Below are positions 17,614 to 26,958 of a stretch of DNA of 64,000 nt, piece by piece. A program made the translations under genes and the position numbers. Source of the stretch: Arthrobacter jinronghuae (lineage in GTDB: Bacteria; Actinomycetota; Actinomycetes; Actinomycetales; Micrococcaceae); NCBI RefSeq assembly GCF_025244825.1, contig NZ_CP104263.1:868001-932000 (forward strand). The letters are read 5' to 3'. The notes under the pieces were generated by a model, which saw nothing but the letters and a program-made list of their open reading frames with translations, was not told where the DNA came from and did not search any database. Position 1 is the first letter of the stretch. Each line of letters starts with the position of its first letter.

Positions 17614-18360
17614 GTGACTACCGGACTCCTCATAGTGGTGCTCGTCGCCATCTTTATCGGCGCGATCGCCCAGCGGATCGCCGGCCTGGGCTTTGCGCTC
17701 CTGATTTCACCCTTCCTGGTGATCATCCTCGGCTCCCACGGGGGAGTGCTAATGGTGAACATCTGCGGACTGGTCTCTTCGCTGCTGATCATGTTCCGCG
17801 TCTGGCGTGACGTGGACTGGTCGATGTACCGGTGGCTGGCCGTCCCCGCGGTCATTGCCAGCGTGCCGGCGTCAGCAGCCGCGGTGTACCTGCCCGCAGC
17901 GCCCCTGGCCGTGACGGTGGGCGCCGTCGTCCTCGTGGCGCTGAGCATCTCACTGCTCCTGCAGCGCACCTCCGTGGTGCTGACCGGCAATGTCCCGAAA
18001 GCCGTGGCCGGTTTCGCTTCCGGGATCACGAACGCGATGGCCGGCGTCGGCGGTCCCGCGGTAAGCGTGTATGCGTTGCTGGCCCGTTGGCCGCAACGCC
18101 CGTTCGCCGCCACGCTGCAGCCGTTCTTCGTCACGACCGCCATGGTCACCCTGACGTCCAAGCTGCTGCTGGATCCGGGACAGATGCCGCCGTTCCAGTC
18201 CTGGGCGTGGGCGTTGATCGGGCTCATGATTGTGGGCGGGATCTTCGTCGGGGAGAAACTGCAGCGCTACATCCGCGATGACCAGGCGCGGCTGGCCGTG
18301 ATCATTATTGCGTTCATCGGCGCAGCAACGGCACTGGTCAAGGGCCTGGTCGACCTCTAG
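17614..18360 (+). CDS. TSUP (TauE/SafE) family membrane permease, copy 2
   Basis: 248 aa with 7-8 hydrophobic segments. It shares with the 5158-5907 copy the AIAQRIAGLGFALLISPF start, GITNAMAGVGGPAVSVYALLARWPQ in the second half, and ALVKGLVDL at the end. The GTG start is leaderless. Exchange of a small anion such as sulfite is the family expectation, but the substrate is unknown. There is no sulfur-metabolism gene beside it. Confidence 0.88.
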   Translation: MTTGLLIVVLVAIFIGAIAQRIAGLGFALLISPFLVIILGSHGGVLMVNICGLVSSLLIMFRVWRDVDWSMYRWLAVPAVIASVPASAAAVYLPAAPLAVTVGAVVLVALSISLLLQRTSVVLTGNVPKAVAGFASGITNAMAGVGGPAVSVYALLARWPQRPFAATLQPFFVTTAMVTLTSKLLLDPGQMPPFQSWAWALIGLMIVGGIFVGEKLQRYIRDDQARLAVIIIAFIGAATALVKGLVDL

Positions 18361-18434
18361 GGCCCGGCCGGAGTTACCCGACTCACGCCGGCGCCTCAAC
18401 GGGCTGCGCGGGGCCGGATGGCACGATAGAAACG

Positions 18435-19727
18435 ATGAAAATTTTATTGCGGCCGAAGAAGCCGGGTGTGCCGCCCATGCCACTCTGGTTGCAGGGAACC
18501 CTCGAGTTGGGTCAGGCTGCGGTGCTTTCAGCCCTGCTGGTCCTCCTGCCGCTCATCGGCGTGTGGTTTGCCAATGGCTTTACGGATCGAGACTTCACCT
18601 CCCTGGCTCGCTTGGGTGGCCAGGCGTGGTTGCTGATCCACGGCGTGCCGATGTCGTTGAGCTTTCCAGCCGGCGAACTGGGAGAGGCACCCGCCTCCGG
18701 CCTGCTCTCCTTCTTTCCGCTGGGACTGACGCTGATTCCATTCTTCCTGTCCTGGCGGGCCGGCCGGCGGCTTGCCCGGGCCTCCTACACGGACCAGCTC
18801 TGGCAGGCGCTGCTGGGCGCAATGGGTACCTATGCGCTGATCGGTGCCGCAGCGGCGTACTTCTGCAGTACCGAAGGCGTGCGGATTTCCGTGACGGCAG
18901 GTGCACTGGTGCCGCTGATCGCTGCAGGAGCGGGGCTCATTGTGGGTGCCCGGATAGAGGCCGGTTCCTGGGTGCGGCTGATCGGCATGGACCTGACCGA
19001 TTGGATTGCCCGCACCAGCCAGCATTCCCGCTGGGCGGGTTCATACATGTGGGCGGCGCTGCGCGCCGGCGCGGTGGGCACGCTCGCCGCACTGGGTCTC
19101 TCATCCGTGCTGCTCGTGGTGGCCCTGGCAATGAACTGGGCCGAGATCGCGTCCGTCTACGAGCGGCTCGACGCCGGTGCGCTGGGCGGTGCCGTGCTCA
19201 CTGTGGTGGAGCTGGGGCTGATGCCGAACTTCGTGGTCTGGACTCTGGGCTGGGCGTCGGGTGCAGGCTTCTCGCTGGGAACCGGAAGCATGATCAGTCC
19301 GCTGGAAACCACCGTCGGTCCGCTGCCCGCGCTGCCGGTGCTGGCAGCTTTGCCTGTGGGAAATATGGAATACGGCTACGCGGCACTGCTGATCCCGGTG
19401 ATGGCCGGGATCCTGGCGGGCTGGTGGTTCCTCCGGGAAGGCGAAAACCACTTCGACGAGTGGCTTTCCATCAAGATCCGCGCCCGCTGGTTCACCGCAC
19501 CCGTCTCCACGCTTGTACTCGGGGTGATCGTCGGTCTGGTGTCCGGGCTGCTGGCCGCCGGCGCTGCGTGGCTGGCGCTCGGCTCCCTTGGCATCGGACG
19601 CTTCGTGAGTCTGGGATCGGACCCGCTGTGTCTGGGGCTGTGGGTGGCCGCGGAAGTAGGGATCGGCGTCGTACTTGGTTACGCAGTAGGCCCGTGGCTG
19701 GAGCGTGAGCCCAAGCCGGACGCTTAG
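18435..19727 (+). CDS. DUF6350 family polytopic membrane protein
   Basis: 430 aa with about nine hydrophobic segments. The pattern LGQAAVLSALLVLLPLIGVWF at the start, GLTLIPFFLSWRAGRRLARAS near residue 105, and VELGLMPNFVVWTLGWASGAGFSLGTGS near 260 are typical of DUF6350. In many actinobacteria it lies directly upstream of purN, as here except for the small gene at 19724. Function unknown. It overlaps the convergent gene by 4 bp. Confidence 0.82.
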   Translation: MKILLRPKKPGVPPMPLWLQGTLELGQAAVLSALLVLLPLIGVWFANGFTDRDFTSLARLGGQAWLLIHGVPMSLSFPAGELGEAPASGLLSFFPLGLTLIPFFLSWRAGRRLARASYTDQLWQALLGAMGTYALIGAAAAYFCSTEGVRISVTAGALVPLIAAGAGLIVGARIEAGSWVRLIGMDLTDWIARTSQHSRWAGSYMWAALRAGAVGTLAALGLSSVLLVVALAMNWAEIASVYERLDAGALGGAVLTVVELGLMPNFVVWTLGWASGAGFSLGTGSMISPLETTVGPLPALPVLAALPVGNMEYGYAALLIPVMAGILAGWWFLREGENHFDEWLSIKIRARWFTAPVSTLVLGVIVGLVSGLLAAGAAWLALGSLGIGRFVSLGSDPLCLGLWVAAEVGIGVVLGYAVGPWLEREPKPDA

Positions 19728-20155
19728 CGGATCTGCTGGAACGGCAGGTATTCGGCCTCGCAGGCTTCCACTCCGTCGAGGGTGAGGGCGGAGCGCATGC
19801 AGGATTCGTAGGTCATGGTCTCATCCCAGAGCAAAGTCATTCCGGCCAGCCCCAAGGTTGTGAGGGCCGTGATGACCAGGCTCAGCGACACCAGTATCGG
19901 CATCAGCGGCCCCATCCGGCGCCTGGCCAGCTTGATCACGGCGATGATCCCCACCACCAGTGCGGCGATCCCCAGCGCAAGCGGGATCAGCTTCCACGGC
20001 AGAACCAGGTTGCTGCTCAGCAGTGTGGCGAACATCAGTAGCCAGAACAGAACTACATACTGGAACGCGTTGCGTTTTTGCTCGTCCGAGGGCGCGGGGT
20101 GGCGGCTGTCGGGCGCGGGCAGGGTCTTGGTCTGGTGCTGAGTGCCGTCGGTCAT
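19724..20155 (-). CDS. Small membrane protein of unknown function
   Basis: 143 aa. A charged 35-residue N-terminus is followed by about three hydrophobic segments (VVLFWLLMFATLLSS, LIPLALGIAALVVGIIAVI, ILVSLSLVITALTTLGLAG) and a short exposed tail containing two Cys (ESC, EACEAEY). No family recognised. The ATG at 20155 lies 7 nt after TACGCT, so it is probably leaderless and divergent from purN. Confidence 0.7.
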   Translation of the reverse strand: MTDGTQHQTKTLPAPDSRHPAPSDEQKRNAFQYVVLFWLLMFATLLSSNLVLPWKLIPLALGIAALVVGIIAVIKLARRRMGPLMPILVSLSLVITALTTLGLAGMTLLWDETMTYESCMRSALTLDGVEACEAEYLPFQQIR

Positions 20156-20195
20156 GGGTTTAAGCGTAGGGGACGCCGCGTCCTATGGTGGACGC
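20156..20195. promoter_or_regulatory. Divergent leaderless promoters of purN and a membrane protein
   Basis: TATGGT (20184-20189) is 6 nt before the purN ATG. On the other strand TACGCT (20168-20163) is 7 nt before the ATG at 20155. Neither gene has a ribosome-binding site in this gap. Confidence 0.55.
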
Positions 20196-20774
20196 ATGCG
20201 CATCGTAGTCCTCGTGTCCGGCACCGGATCCAACCTCCAGGCGGTGCTCGACGCCGTCCGCGACGGCAGGCTTGACGTGGAGATTGCCGCCGTCGGCTCG
20301 GACCGGCCCGGAACCTTCGGGGTCCAGCGCGCCGCCGACGCCGGCTACCCGACCTTCGTGGTCCCCTTCCGGGAGTACCCGGTGCGGGCGGACTGGAACC
20401 GGGCACTCACGGAGAAGGTTGCCTCGTATGAGCCGGACCTGGTCCTGTCCTCCGGATTCATGCGGATAGTGGACGAGCATTTCATCGACACCTTCGAGGG
20501 ACGCTACCTGAACACGCACCCGGCGTTGCTGCCGTCCTTCCCCGGGGCGCACGGCGTCCGTGACGCGCTTGCGTACGGTGTGAAGATCACCGGCTGCACG
20601 GTTCATCTGGCCGACGCCGGCGTGGACACCGGGCCGATCCTCGCCCAGGCCGCCGTCGAAGTGCTCGACGGCGACACTGAGGAAACGCTGCACGAACGCA
20701 TCAAGGTGCAGGAACGGCGGCTGCTGATCGAAACGCTGGACCGGATCAGCCGCGAGGGCCTGCCCGCGCTCTAA
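20196..20774 (+). CDS. purN: Phosphoribosylglycinamide formyltransferase
   Basis: PurN transfers a formyl group from 10-formyl-THF to GAR in step 3 of purine synthesis. 192 aa, normal length. The start MRIVVLVSGTGSNLQA holds the phosphate-binding loop. The catalytic Asn-His-Asp set is in LNTHPALLPSFPGAHGVRDAL, KITGCTVHLADAGVDTGPILAQ. The ATG at 20196 fits the family start; the frame extends upstream without need. purH, its usual neighbour, is displaced about 2 kb downstream by an MFS gene and a nuclease remnant. Confidence 0.96.
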   Translation: MRIVVLVSGTGSNLQAVLDAVRDGRLDVEIAAVGSDRPGTFGVQRAADAGYPTFVVPFREYPVRADWNRALTEKVASYEPDLVLSSGFMRIVDEHFIDTFEGRYLNTHPALLPSFPGAHGVRDALAYGVKITGCTVHLADAGVDTGPILAQAAVEVLDGDTEETLHERIKVQERRLLIETLDRISREGLPAL

Positions 20775-20781
20775 CCAGCGG

Positions 20782-22134
20782 CTAGTCCAGTGCGGCGCCC
20801 TTCGTCTCGGGCGCGAACCGGGCCATCCACAGTACGGCCAGCAGGACCAGGACCCCGGCCAGTGCGAAGGACATCGGCAGTCCCAGATAGGGCCAGAGCA
20901 CCGACACGAAGATCAGCGGACCGAACCCGGCACCGATCCGGGAAACGGTGGACGCCCAGCCGAAACCGCTGCCGCGCAGGTTGGTGGGGTAAAGCTCCGA
21001 GACGTAGGCATAGAGCACGGGAATGGCCACCTGCACCACAAATCCGTACACCAGCAGCAGGATCGTGGCTGCAGCGGGGACATCCACCACCAGGGCGACC
21101 ACCACCAGGATGGCAGCCGACAGCGGACCGGTGATCGCCAGGATCCATTTCCGGCCGACCTTTTCCACGAGCAGCGCCGCCACGATGACTCCCAGCAGGC
21201 CGACGGCGGCCATCCCCGAGGTGGTCAGGAACGCGCGGTGTTCGGCGAACCCGGCGTCCACGAGGATTTTCGGCATCCACTGCAGGGCCAGGTAATAGAC
21301 CAGCAGGATAGTCAGGAACAGGGACCAGGCGGCAATAGTGGTCTTGGCGCTGAACCGCCAGAGGTCCGTGAGCTGGGTGCTCATGGTGCGCAGGGACAGC
21401 TTCTCAGGGGCCTGCGGTTCGGGCAGGTGCCATTCGGTCTGCGTCCCGCCGGTTCGGCGGACCAGGTCATCGATGACGGCGGAGGCTTCCGAGGTGCGGC
21501 CCTTGCGGACCAGATAAAGCGGAGACTCGGGGACCGAGCGCCGCACCCAGAAGACCAGGAGCGCAGGGATGACCATGATCAGCATGGTGTAGCGCCAATC
21601 CGCGAAGGTGGCGATGATGGCCGCGGAGGTGACACCGCATAACGCTGCGCCGACGGGCCACCAGCCGTCCATGCCGGTCAGCACCCTCCCTCGCTGTTTC
21701 TTGGGAGTGAACTCACCCACCAGTGCATAGTCCACCGGAACGCAGCCGCCCAACCCGAAGCCGGCCATGAAACGGAAGATGCAGAACCAGACGATGTCAG
21801 GGGAGAAGGCGCCCAGCACCGTAAAGATTGAGAACACCAGCAGGGTGGCGGAAAAGGCCCGCTTCCGGCCGATCGCATCGGCAATGGAACCCCAGACGAA
21901 GGCGCCGATCGCCATGCCGAGCAGGTTGGCTGTTCCAATCCAGGCCGCCTGGGCCGGGGCCAGTTCCCATTCCTTGGAGAGCAGGGGAATCAGGACGCCG
22001 TTCAGCGTTACGTCCCAGGCATCGAACATAAAGCCCAGGCCGCCGATGAGGAAGATTTTGCCCTGGACCTTCCACCGCCAGGGCAGGTTCTGGACCACCT
22101 GGTCTCCGGTGGGCAGGGCGTTAGTGACGGACAT
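20782..22134 (-). CDS. MFS transporter (sugar porter / aromatic acid-H+ symporter-like)
   Basis: 450-aa twelve-helix transporter. MFS signatures are visible in the loops: WGSIADAIGRKRAF (motif A, between TM2 and TM3), VPESPLYLVRKGR after TM6, and VEKVGRKWIL in the second half. The ATG at 22134 starts MSVTNALPTGDQ; the longer open frame upstream is not supported. The substrate is not determinable; sequence style suggests organic acids or sugars. It is convergent with purN (7 bp between stops) and interrupts the common purN-purH order. Confidence 0.87.
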   Translation of the reverse strand: MSVTNALPTGDQVVQNLPWRWKVQGKIFLIGGLGFMFDAWDVTLNGVLIPLLSKEWELAPAQAAWIGTANLLGMAIGAFVWGSIADAIGRKRAFSATLLVFSIFTVLGAFSPDIVWFCIFRFMAGFGLGGCVPVDYALVGEFTPKKQRGRVLTGMDGWWPVGAALCGVTSAAIIATFADWRYTMLIMVIPALLVFWVRRSVPESPLYLVRKGRTSEASAVIDDLVRRTGGTQTEWHLPEPQAPEKLSLRTMSTQLTDLWRFSAKTTIAAWSLFLTILLVYYLALQWMPKILVDAGFAEHRAFLTTSGMAAVGLLGVIVAALLVEKVGRKWILAITGPLSAAILVVVALVVDVPAAATILLLVYGFVVQVAIPVLYAYVSELYPTNLRGSGFGWASTVSRIGAGFGPLIFVSVLWPYLGLPMSFALAGVLVLLAVLWMARFAPETKGAALD

Positions 22135-22251
22135 GTGGTTCGGGGCCTTTCGGAGGGGAGATGCTCGGGTTCGGGGAGAACAATACAGGGCTTGGTGCCC
22201 GCCCCTGTGGATAGCCCGGAAACTGCTTTCGGTGTCCGGGAGGATGGGGCC

Positions 22252-22497
22252 ATGGCTGAGCATGACCTGCAGTACCGGCGGCTGCGAATTGCTCTTGAAT
22301 ACGAAGGGGAACACCACTTGCTGGATCCTGATCAGTGGCATCGGGATATCGAGCGGGATGATCGGCTCCGCCAGTTGGGGTGGGCGGTGCTGCGATTCAG
22401 CAAGAAGCATCTGCGCCCGGAGAACGAAGCAGGCACGGCGGGGAAAGTCCGCGCCGTCCTGCTGGCCCGTGGGTGGCGGCCCGGACAGCCTCTGTAA
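22252..22497 (+). pseudogene. Remnant: C-terminal nuclease-like (DUF559) domain
   Basis: 81 codons reading HDLQYRRLRIALEYEGEHHLL, WHRDIERDDRLRQLGWAVLRFSKKHL and ending VRAVLLARGW. This is the last third of the actinobacterial DUF559 / Vsr-like endonuclease-fold proteins, normally 280-320 aa with an N-terminal AbiEi-like region. Nothing homologous precedes it, the ATG at 22252 lacks a ribosome site, and the DNA just upstream is the MFS promoter side. Probably a truncated leftover, though a short expressed product cannot be excluded. Confidence 0.6.
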
Positions 22498-22530
22498 CCG
22501 GTCTCGTGCCGGTGGCAGAACACCGAAAAG

Positions 22531-22572
22531 GCAGTAGTTACCGTTTTAGGAAGGGAAATCGGTAACTATTGC
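22531..22572. promoter_or_regulatory. Long inverted repeat upstream of purH
   Basis: Arms GCAGTAGTTACCG (22531-22543) and CGGTAACTATTGC (22560-22572) match in 12 of 13 positions around a 16-nt centre. It sits in a 217-bp gap between the nuclease remnant and purH. It could be an operator for a dimeric regulator or a hairpin in the purH leader. No other feature is visible in the gap except the purH ribosome site. Confidence 0.5.
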
Positions 22573-22714
22573 TCTTTCGATCCCGGGAACGCGCGGAAAC
22601 GGCCCCCGCGACAGGTTGTTACCTCCGTCCCGGGACCGACGGGAAGCGAAGGCATAAACTTCTCGTGGGCCGCACGGCCTGCGCACCGATCATCGACCAC
22701 TTGGAGTGTCAGCA

Positions 22715-24328
22715 GTGAGCAATCCCGTCCTTGACCGTGTTCCTATCCGCCGGGCCCTGATCTCGGTCTACAACAAGACGGGCCTGACAGAGCTTGCGCA
22801 GGGCCTCGCGGCAGCCGGCGTCAGCATTGTCTCCACCGGTTCCACCGCAAAGCAGATTGCCGCAGCGGGCGTCTCCGTAACCGAGGTCGCGGAAGTCACC
22901 GGCTTCAAGGAATGCCTGGACGGACGCGTCAAGACGCTGCACCCGCGGGTACATGCCGGTATCCTCGCCGACCGCCGCCGCGAGGACCACGTAGCCCAGC
23001 TGGAGGAAATGGAGATTGAACCCTTCGACCTGGTGGTGGTGAACCTCTACCCGTTCGTGGAGACCGTCCGCTCCGGCGCCGGCCAGGACGAAGTGGTGGA
23101 ACAGATCGACATTGGCGGCCCTTCCATGGTCCGCGCCGCGGCGAAGAACCACCCCTCGGTGGCCGTGGTGGTGGATCCCAACAAGTACTCCGACGTCGTC
23201 ACTGCGGCAGCCGAAGGCGGATTCGCCCTGGCAGAGCGGCGCCGGCTGGCCGCCGAAGCGTTCGCGCATACCGCTGCCTATGACACGGCCGTTGCCACAT
23301 GGACGGCAGAGCAGTTCGGCGACGGCACCGAAGACGGCACCAAATGGCCGGCCTACACCGGTCTGTCCCTGGAACGGGCCGAGGTGCTGCGCTACGGCGA
23401 AAACCCGCACCAGGACGCCGCGCTTTACGTGGACAAGGGCGCCCGGCCCGGGGTCGCCCAGGCCGACCAGCTGCACGGGAAGGCCATGTCCTACAACAAC
23501 TACGTGGACGCAGACGCCGCCCTGCGCGCAGCCTTCGATTTCACGGAACCGGCAGTCGCCGTCGTCAAGCATGCCAACCCGTGCGGTATCGCCGTGGCTT
23601 CCCCCGGTGCCGCGGACCCCATCGCGGACGCGCACGCCAAGGCCCATGCCTGCGACCCGGTTTCGGCCTTCGGCGGAGTGATTGCCGCCAACAGGACGGT
23701 CACAGCCGGCATGGCCCGGACCGTGAAGGAGATTTTCACGGAGGTGGTGATCGCCCCTGACTTCGAGCCGGAAGCCGTGGAGATCCTCTCGGCGAAAAAG
23801 AACATCCGCCTGCTGGCGCTGCCGGACGGCTACGGGCGCAATGACACCGAATTCCGGCAGGTGTCCGGAGGCGTCCTGGTGCAGAAGACGGACCGGCTGC
23901 AGGCCGAGGGCGATGACCCCGCGAACTGGACCCTGGCGGCGGGGGAGGCCGCGGATGAAGCAACGCTGGCCGATCTGGCCTTCGCCTGGTCCGCCGTGCG
24001 TGCAGCCAAGTCCAACGCCATCCTGCTGGCGAAGGACGGAGCCTCGGTGGGCGTGGGCATGGGGCAGGTCAACCGGGTCGATTCCTGCCGGCTCGCCGTC
24101 GAACGTGCCAATACGCTCGGCGGTCCCGGCGAGGAACGGGCCAGCGGGTCGGTAGCCGCGTCCGATGCGTTCTTCCCCTTTGCGGACGGCCTGCAGATCC
24201 TGGCCGACGCCGGCGTCCGTGCGGTGGTACAGCCGGGGGGATCGGTCCGCGACAACGAAGTCATTGAAGCCGCAGCGGCGGCCGGCATCACCATGTACTT
24301 CACTGGTGCGCGCCACTTCTTCCACTGA
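22715..24328 (+). CDS. purH: Bifunctional AICAR transformylase / IMP cyclohydrolase
   Basis: 537 aa enzyme for the last two purine steps: AICAR plus 10-formyl-THF to FAICAR, then IMP. The N-terminal IMPCH domain starts [13 protein letters not shown] with [13 protein letters not shown]. The transformylase domain carries [13 protein letters not shown] and [11 protein letters not shown] and ends with the motif leading to FTGARHFFH. Two GTG starts exist; the one at 22715 has GGAG 8 nt upstream, while the GTG at 22706 overlaps that site. Substrate AICAR (ZMP) relates directly to the ZTP riboswitch at 41884. Confidence 0.97.
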   Translation: MSNPVLDRVPIRRALISVYNKTGLTELAQGLAAAGVSIVSTGSTAKQIAAAGVSVTEVAEVTGFKECLDGRVKTLHPRVHAGILADRRREDHVAQLEEMEIEPFDLVVVNLYPFVETVRSGAGQDEVVEQIDIGGPSMVRAAAKNHPSVAVVVDPNKYSDVVTAAAEGGFALAERRRLAAEAFAHTAAYDTAVATWTAEQFGDGTEDGTKWPAYTGLSLERAEVLRYGENPHQDAALYVDKGARPGVAQADQLHGKAMSYNNYVDADAALRAAFDFTEPAVAVVKHANPCGIAVASPGAADPIADAHAKAHACDPVSAFGGVIAANRTVTAGMARTVKEIFTEVVIAPDFEPEAVEILSAKKNIRLLALPDGYGRNDTEFRQVSGGVLVQKTDRLQAEGDDPANWTLAAGEAADEATLADLAFAWSAVRAAKSNAILLAKDGASVGVGMGQVNRVDSCRLAVERANTLGGPGEERASGSVAASDAFFPFADGLQILADAGVRAVVQPGGSVRDNEVIEAAAAAGITMYFTGARHFFH

Positions 24329-24342
24329 AGTCTGCCTGGAAC

Positions 24343-24378
24343 GGCAAGGCGGTGCAGGTAATGCGCCGCCTTGCTGTT
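24343..24378 (+). terminator. Terminator after purH
   Basis: GGCAAGGCGG (24343-24352) pairs with CCGCCTTGCT (24366-24375), followed by a short GTTT. It lies 15 bp after the purH stop and before the icd promoter region (24380-24491), which holds AT-rich stretches but no promoter I can assign firmly. Confidence 0.75.
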
Positions 24379-24491
24379 TAGGGCACGGATAGTGGGCTGT
24401 GGCATAGTTGAACTCAAATAAAAGCCAAAAAGACGGGTTCCGTCATGCCATAAGACATGCTCCGGTGCCCACCAACACACAAGGAGATCGT

Positions 24492-25727
24492 GTGGCTGAG
24501 AAAATTAAGGTTGTGGGCTCTGTAGTAGAGCTCGACGGCGACGAGATGACGCGCATCATCTGGCAGTTCATTAAGGATCGCCTGATCAACCCGTACCTGG
24601 ACGTCGACCTGAAGTACTACGACCTCTCCATCCAGAACCGCGACGCGACCGATGACCAGGTCACCATCGACGCCGCCAACGCCATCAAGGAACACGGCGT
24701 GGGCGTCAAGTGCGCCACGATCACCCCCGACGAAGCACGCGTCGAGGAATTCGGCCTGAAGAAGATGTGGGTCTCCCCGAACGGGACCATCCGCAACATC
24801 CTGGGCGGCGTGGTCTTCCGCGAACCGATCATCATCTCCAACATCCCGCGCCTGGTCCCGGGCTGGAACAAGCCGATCATCATCGGCCGCCACGCCCACG
24901 GCGACCAGTACAAGGCCACGAACTTCAAGGTTCCCGGTGCCGGTACCCTGACGCTGACCTACACGCCCGCCGACGGCAGCGAAGAAATCAAGCAGCAGGT
25001 TGTTACGTACAACGAAGATGGCGGCGTCGCCATGGGTATGTACAACTTCAACGATTCCATCAAGGACTTCGCGCGCGCTTCCTTCGCCTACGGCCTGCAG
25101 CGTAACTACCCGGTGTACCTCTCCACCAAGAACACGATCCTGAAGGCCTACGACGGCCAGTTCAAGGACCTGTTCCAGGAAGTCTTCGACGCCGAGTTCA
25201 AGGACCAGTTCGAAGCAGCCGGCCTCACTTACGAGCACCGCCTGATCGATGACATGGTTGCCTCCGCGATGAAGTGGGAAGGCGGCTACGTCTGGGCCTG
25301 CAAGAACTACGACGGCGACGTCCAGTCCGACACCGTGGCACAGGGCTTCGGTTCGCTGGGCCTGATGACCTCCGTGCTGATGACCCCGGACGGCCAGACC
25401 GTCGAGGCCGAAGCTGCACACGGTACGGTTACCCGCCACTACCGCCAGCACCAGCAGGGCAAGCCCACCTCCACGAACCCGATCGCCTCGATCTTCGCGT
25501 GGACCCGTGGCCTGATGCACCGCGGCAAGCTGGACAACACCCCCGAGGTCATCAACTTCGCCGAGACCCTTGAAGACGTTGTCATCAAGACGGTCGAATC
25601 CGGCAAGATGACCAAGGACCTGGCACTGCTGGTCGGCCCCGACCAGGCCTACCTGACCACGGAAGAGTTCCTCGCCGCACTGGACGAGAACCTCAAGGCC
25701 CGCCTGGGCGCCGAGGTTGCAGCCTAA
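24492..25727 (+). CDS. icd: NADP-dependent isocitrate dehydrogenase (homodimeric, eukaryote-like type)
   Basis: TCA-cycle enzyme: isocitrate plus NADP+ to 2-oxoglutarate, CO2 and NADPH. 411 aa. The start [19 protein letters not shown] and the motifs [13 protein letters not shown] (substrate Ser/Asn region), [28 protein letters not shown] and [12 protein letters not shown] identify the dimeric type-II IDH. The GTG at 24492 has AAGGAG 6 nt upstream; the frame upstream to 24408 is untranslated leader. Single-gene unit ended by a strong terminator. Confidence 0.96.
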   Translation: MAEKIKVVGSVVELDGDEMTRIIWQFIKDRLINPYLDVDLKYYDLSIQNRDATDDQVTIDAANAIKEHGVGVKCATITPDEARVEEFGLKKMWVSPNGTIRNILGGVVFREPIIISNIPRLVPGWNKPIIIGRHAHGDQYKATNFKVPGAGTLTLTYTPADGSEEIKQQVVTYNEDGGVAMGMYNFNDSIKDFARASFAYGLQRNYPVYLSTKNTILKAYDGQFKDLFQEVFDAEFKDQFEAAGLTYEHRLIDDMVASAMKWEGGYVWACKNYDGDVQSDTVAQGFGSLGLMTSVLMTPDGQTVEAEAAHGTVTRHYRQHQQGKPTSTNPIASIFAWTRGLMHRGKLDNTPEVINFAETLEDVVIKTVESGKMTKDLALLVGPDQAYLTTEEFLAALDENLKARLGAEVAA

Positions 25728-25740
25728 GCATCACTGCACC

Positions 25741-25794
25741 AACGACGACGGCGCGCTGCCCCCTTCCCGGGGCGGCGCGCCGTCGTCGTTTCCT
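25741..25794 (+). terminator. Strong terminator after icd
   Basis: A 22-bp stem (25741-25762 with 25769-25790, a single G-T wobble) and a 6-nt loop, followed by TTTCCTTCC. The base of the stem (AACGACGACGGCGCGC) is shared with the terminators at 9897 and 31830. Confidence 0.9.
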
Positions 25795-25855
25795 TCCTTG
25801 TTAAGCACACGCGTAACAACTAGCGCAGCCGCACGGGCGGTGCCACCATGTGGGG

Positions 25856-26818
25856 ATGTCGAACTCCACCACAGCGCAGCCCGCCGCGAAGAGCGCCGAA
25901 GAGCGAAGCGCCCGCATAGCGGTGACCGTATTCCCGCTGCTGATTGTTGCCGGGGGAGCGGTGGCCCTGTTCTTCCCGGAGCCGTTCACCGGCCTGTCCG
26001 GCTACATCAACCCCGGTCTGATGCTCATTATGTTCGGGATGGGCCTGACCCTGACCCTGCCCGATTTTGCTCTGGTCATCCGGCAGCCGCTGCCCGTCCT
26101 GCTGGGAGTGGTGGCGCAGTACGTGATCATGCCGCTGCTCGGTTTCGGTATCGCCTGGGCCCTGCAGCTCAGCCCCGAACTCGCGGCCGGCGTGATCCTG
26201 GTGGGCTGCGCACCCGGCGGCACGGCGTCGAACGTGGTGACGTACCTGGCCCGCGGCAACGTAGCCCTTTCCGTCGCCATGACGTCGGTTTCCACTCTTC
26301 TGGCGCCCCTGCTGACCCCGATCCTCGCGCTGTGGCTGGCCGGCCGGTACATGGCGGTGGACGCGGGGTCGATGGCCTGGTCCATTGTCCAGATTGTGTT
26401 GATCCCGGTGGTGCTGGGCCTGGCCATCCGGTATCTGGTACCCCGGCTGGTGGACCGGGTGCTGCCCGTCCTGCCCTGGATTTCGGTGCTGGCTATTACC
26501 TTCGTGGTTATTGCCGTGGTGTCGGGCAGCGCCGAAGCCATCTTTACCGCGGGCTGGCTGATCCTGCTGGCGGTGGTGCTGCACAACGGGTTGGGCCTGG
26601 CCCTCGGCTACGGTGCGGCGAAATTGTTCCGGCAACCGGTTGCCTCCCGCCGTACCATGGCCATTGAAGTGGGCATGCAGAACTCCGGGCTGGCCGCGGG
26701 ACTGGCTAAGCAGTACTTCGCTCCCGAAGCCGCCCTGCCCGCAGCGGTCTTCTCGGTCTGGCACAACGTCAGCGGTGCCTTGATGGCGGCCATCTGGCAG
26801 CGCCGGCCCTCTGCTTGA
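25856..26818 (+). CDS. Bile acid:sodium symporter (BASS) family transporter
   Basis: 320 aa, ten hydrophobic segments. The BASS signature is clear: INPGLMLIMFGMGLTLTLPDF near residue 50, GCAPGGTASNVVTYLARGN near 120 (sodium-site region) and RTMAIEVGMQNSGLAAGLA near 265. Bacterial members move pantoate, bile-acid-like compounds or other organic anions with Na+; the substrate here is unknown. The ATG at 25856 is taken as start; a GTG at 25850 is possible. Confidence 0.9.
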   Translation: MSNSTTAQPAAKSAEERSARIAVTVFPLLIVAGGAVALFFPEPFTGLSGYINPGLMLIMFGMGLTLTLPDFALVIRQPLPVLLGVVAQYVIMPLLGFGIAWALQLSPELAAGVILVGCAPGGTASNVVTYLARGNVALSVAMTSVSTLLAPLLTPILALWLAGRYMAVDAGSMAWSIVQIVLIPVVLGLAIRYLVPRLVDRVLPVLPWISVLAITFVVIAVVSGSAEAIFTAGWLILLAVVLHNGLGLALGYGAAKLFRQPVASRRTMAIEVGMQNSGLAAGLAKQYFAPEAALPAAVFSVWHNVSGALMAAIWQRRPSA

Positions 26819-26846
26819 TCCTCCCGCCGCATCCCGCCGAACCCAG

Positions 26847-26897
26847 CCAGAACCCCCAGCGACCCAGAACCCCCGGTGACCCAGAACCCCCAGCGAC
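26847..26897. repeat. Three tandem 17-bp units
   Basis: CCAGAACCCCC(A/G)G(C/T)GAC is repeated three times (26847, 26864, 26881) directly before the terminator hairpin. Copies 1 and 3 are identical. It looks like a small intergenic minisatellite with no evident role. Confidence 0.8.
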
Positions 26898-26899
26898 AC

Positions 26900-26936
26900 A
26901 GTGCAGGCCCCGGACATGCTGTCCGGGGCCTGCACT
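26900..26936. terminator. Bidirectional terminator hairpin between BASS and hsp20 genes
   Basis: A perfect 17-bp stem (26900-26916 with 26920-26936) and a 3-nt loop between two convergent genes. No long T run is present on either side, as is common in high-GC actinobacteria. Confidence 0.8.
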
Positions 26937-26958
26937 GGTTCCGCTGGTCTCGCTGCGG

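Noticed and set aside
16956..18227. A 423-codon protein extending DUF1684 upstream
   Set aside because: Codons above 17591 run antisense to the TSUP gene; DUF1684 starts at the leaderless ATG at 17591 with normal family length.
22709..24325. Long open frame antisense to purH (538 codons)
   Set aside because: It is the high-GC mirror of a certain enzyme gene and has no family features. The same applies to the long antisense frames over catalase, bmpA, the ABC transporters and sdhA.
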